Below are positions 62,656-64,000 of a stretch of 64,000 bases of DNA, piece after piece. The DNA lies in NCBI RefSeq assembly GCF_036924535.1, contig NZ_JAZHRT010000001.1, positions 2,108,001 through 2,172,000 of the forward strand, in the 5' to 3' direction. The notes under the pieces are model-generated. The model was not told the origin of the DNA and searched no databases. It saw nothing but the letters and a program-made list of their open reading frames with translations. Made by a program: the position numbers and the translations under genes. Numbering within the stretch: the first letter of the stretch is position 1; every line of letters starts with the position of its first letter. The DNA is from Bradyrhizobium sp. AZCC 2262. Its GTDB lineage: Bacteria > Pseudomonadota > Alphaproteobacteria > Rhizobiales > Xanthobacteraceae.

Positions 62656-64000
62656 CTACACGCCGAGAGACGCCTTGTAGAGCGCGATCTGCTTTTCGCG
62701 ACCGATCTGATCGGTCAGCTTTTCCCAGGCGGCGGCGATATTGTTCGCGCCGGTCTGCGCGTCAATCTTGCCGGCGAAGATCTTGGTCAGCTCATCCTCG
62801 GCGATGCTGTAATACTGGAAGATGCCCGGGATGCGCGGCTCGACCGCCCGGTTGGGGTGATTATAGGAAGTGCGCTGCGAGTTCAGATAGGACGTGATGT
62901 ATTTCCGGTCATAGCCGGCCGCCACCCACTCATCGAAGTCGAAATGGCTGGTCCGGTGCGCCTGGAAGCCCGACGGATACATGACCGTCCAGAGCGACAG
63001 GTCCTTGCCGCCGAGATGTGCGGCTGCGCTCCAGGCCGCCTTGTACTTGCGCTCGTCGCTTGCGACCCTTGCCATGACGTAGATGCCCCAACCCAGATAG
63101 GCGCAGTTCGGCGCATGGTTTGGACCGCTCGCGAGTTTGTCCCACTTGCCTGTCTTGGAATTGTAGACGTCGTCCGATCCAGGCAGGATGTCGAAGCTGA
63201 CGACATCGCCGACCACGGAGGTGTCGCTCGCCTTCGCCACTTGGCCGATGTCTCCCCACCAGGGGATCATCGAGCCGATGCCGGCCAGGAATTGCTGGAA
63301 ACCGGTGGTGTTGGGGTCGGCGTTGAGCTGATCGGCCGGCTCGGACGGCAAGGCGTCGATGATGTCCTGAATGGCGCGAACCCAGGCCGGATTGTTGATG
63401 CGCGGCTTCATCGTGTCGACATCGAACAGCCAGGCCTTGTCGTCCGGATGCTTGGCGTAGGCGGAGGCGCGGCTGGCAAGGAAGTAGAAGCCGAACCCAC
63501 CCCAGGGCTTTGGTGCATCGAGGTAGCCGAACGCGTTCTGGCCCTTGATCTTCTTGCCCTTGAGGAATTTTGTCACGGCCTGGACCTGCTGCCAGGTCTT
63601 CGGTACGCCCCATTCGCTCTGGTTGCCGGCGTCCTTCCAGGCCTTCGCGAGTGCGGGGTCGGAGAAATAATCGGTTCTGTAGTTGAAGTTGTGGCAGTCG
63701 CCGTCGATGGTGACGCGATAGGTCTTGCCGTTCCAGGTTCCGACCGGCGGCTTCAGATAGTCGACGTAATCGTCGATGTCGATCTGCTTCTTGACCCAGT
63801 CTGGCATCTCCGACGCCAGTCCCTTGCCGCACACGTCTCCCTCGAACGGTGCGCCCATTTCCAGGATGTCGAAGTCGACCGTGCCGGTCGCGATCGCTTG
63901 CTGCAGTCGCGGGTTGTAGTCAGCCTGGGCAAGGTCGATCCACGAAATCTTCGCGCCCGTATAGGCCTCCCACGGTTTCAGGAAACCACGGAACAGCAGG
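62656..64000 (-). CDS. Extracellular solute-binding protein family 1 (sugar ABC), N-terminus outside window
   Basis: The frame is open from the right edge to the stop at 62656, about 447 residues; the start and signal peptide lie beyond 64000. The edge piece reads FLKPWEAYTGAKISWIDLAQ and DYNPRLQQAIATGTVDFDIL, normal for family 1 sugar-binding proteins, so an internal ATG at 63858 is not the start. The C-terminal end has YNHPNRAVEPRIPGIFQYYS. It would capture a carbohydrate in the periplasm for the MalF/MalG-like permeases. The nearby fucose-type enzymes suggest a deoxy-sugar or related ligand by inference. Confidence 0.92.
   Translation of the reverse strand, partial: LLFRGFLKPWEAYTGAKISWIDLAQADYNPRLQQAIATGTVDFDILEMGAPFEGDVCGKGLASEMPDWVKKQIDIDDYVDYLKPPVGTWNGKTYRVTIDGDCHNFNYRTDYFSDPALAKAWKDAGNQSEWGVPKTWQQVQAVTKFLKGKKIKGQNAFGYLDAPKPWGGFGFYFLASRASAYAKHPDDKAWLFDVDTMKPRINNPAWVRAIQDIIDALPSEPADQLNADPNTTGFQQFLAGIGSMIPWWGDIGQVAKASDTSVVGDVVSFDILPGSDDVYNSKTGKWDKLASGPNHAPNCAYLGWGIYVMARVASDERKYKAAWSAAAHLGGKDLSLWTVMYPSGFQAHRTSHFDFDEWVAAGYDRKYITSYLNSQRTSYNHPNRAVEPRIPGIFQYYSIAEDELTKIFAGKIDAQTGANNIAAAWEKLTDQIGREKQIALYKASLGV

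Noticed and set aside
1..64000. CRISPR arrays, rRNA genes and intact transposase or integrase genes
   Set aside because: Looked for on both strands and none seen; the repeats present are too few or too divergent to be CRISPR.

Overview
The window is about 64 kb of GC-rich DNA (low 60s % GC by eye) with dense gene packing and many 4-8 nt stop/start overlaps. It is loaded with ABC uptake systems, Bug/TAXI-type binding proteins and molybdenum hydroxylase genes. This points to an alphaproteobacterium of the Bradyrhizobium/Rhodopseudomonas kind; that is an inference from gene content, as no rRNA, tRNA or core marker gene is present. No CRISPR array, phage gene or intact insertion sequence was seen.

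Region A (1-8441): the end of a Liv-type branched-chain amino acid ABC operon (livH, partial livM) is preceded by an MmgE/PrpD protein and a 3-hydroxyisobutyrate-dehydrogenase-like enzyme. Divergent from these are a second MmgE/PrpD protein, a carboxymuconolactone-decarboxylase-like protein and an AHL-lactonase-like metallo-hydrolase. A Bug-family binding protein and an enoyl-CoA hydratase follow. The set looks like organic or aromatic acid catabolism.

Region B (8495-17920): a decayed F420:NADP reductase fragment, then an SsuABC/NMT1-type ABC operon with an LLM-class (possibly F420-linked) oxidoreductase, an IclR regulator, a frameshifted flavin reductase and a second, paralogous binding protein. 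It closes with a Cache-TAXI fusion protein and a strong terminator-like hairpin.

Region C (18426-35428): an envelope/export block. It holds an outer-membrane barrel protein, two tandem RND permeases separated by a miniature adaptor-like protein, several secreted PepSY-type and unknown proteins, and a MacA/MacB-like pair whose adaptor carries a peptidoglycan-binding domain.

Region D (35783-58168): a catabolic block bracketed by two 91-bp direct repeats (about 82% identical). One long minus-strand operon joins a ribose-type ABC importer with a TorT-like binding protein to a three-subunit molybdenum hydroxylase that has a pxpA gene inserted in it; an AraC regulator diverges from it. A second minus-strand operon encodes a second PxpA, AccB, AccC, PxpB and PxpC. 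A plus-strand set encodes a LysR regulator, HyuA, a frameshifted HyuB and a class III aminotransferase. Together they suggest uptake, oxidation and ATP-driven opening of a lactam or hydantoin-like ring, then transamination.

Region E (58557-64000): an aldo/keto reductase and a fuconolactonase-like amidohydrolase face a maltose-type sugar ABC importer, suggesting oxidative sugar (for example L-fucose) catabolism.
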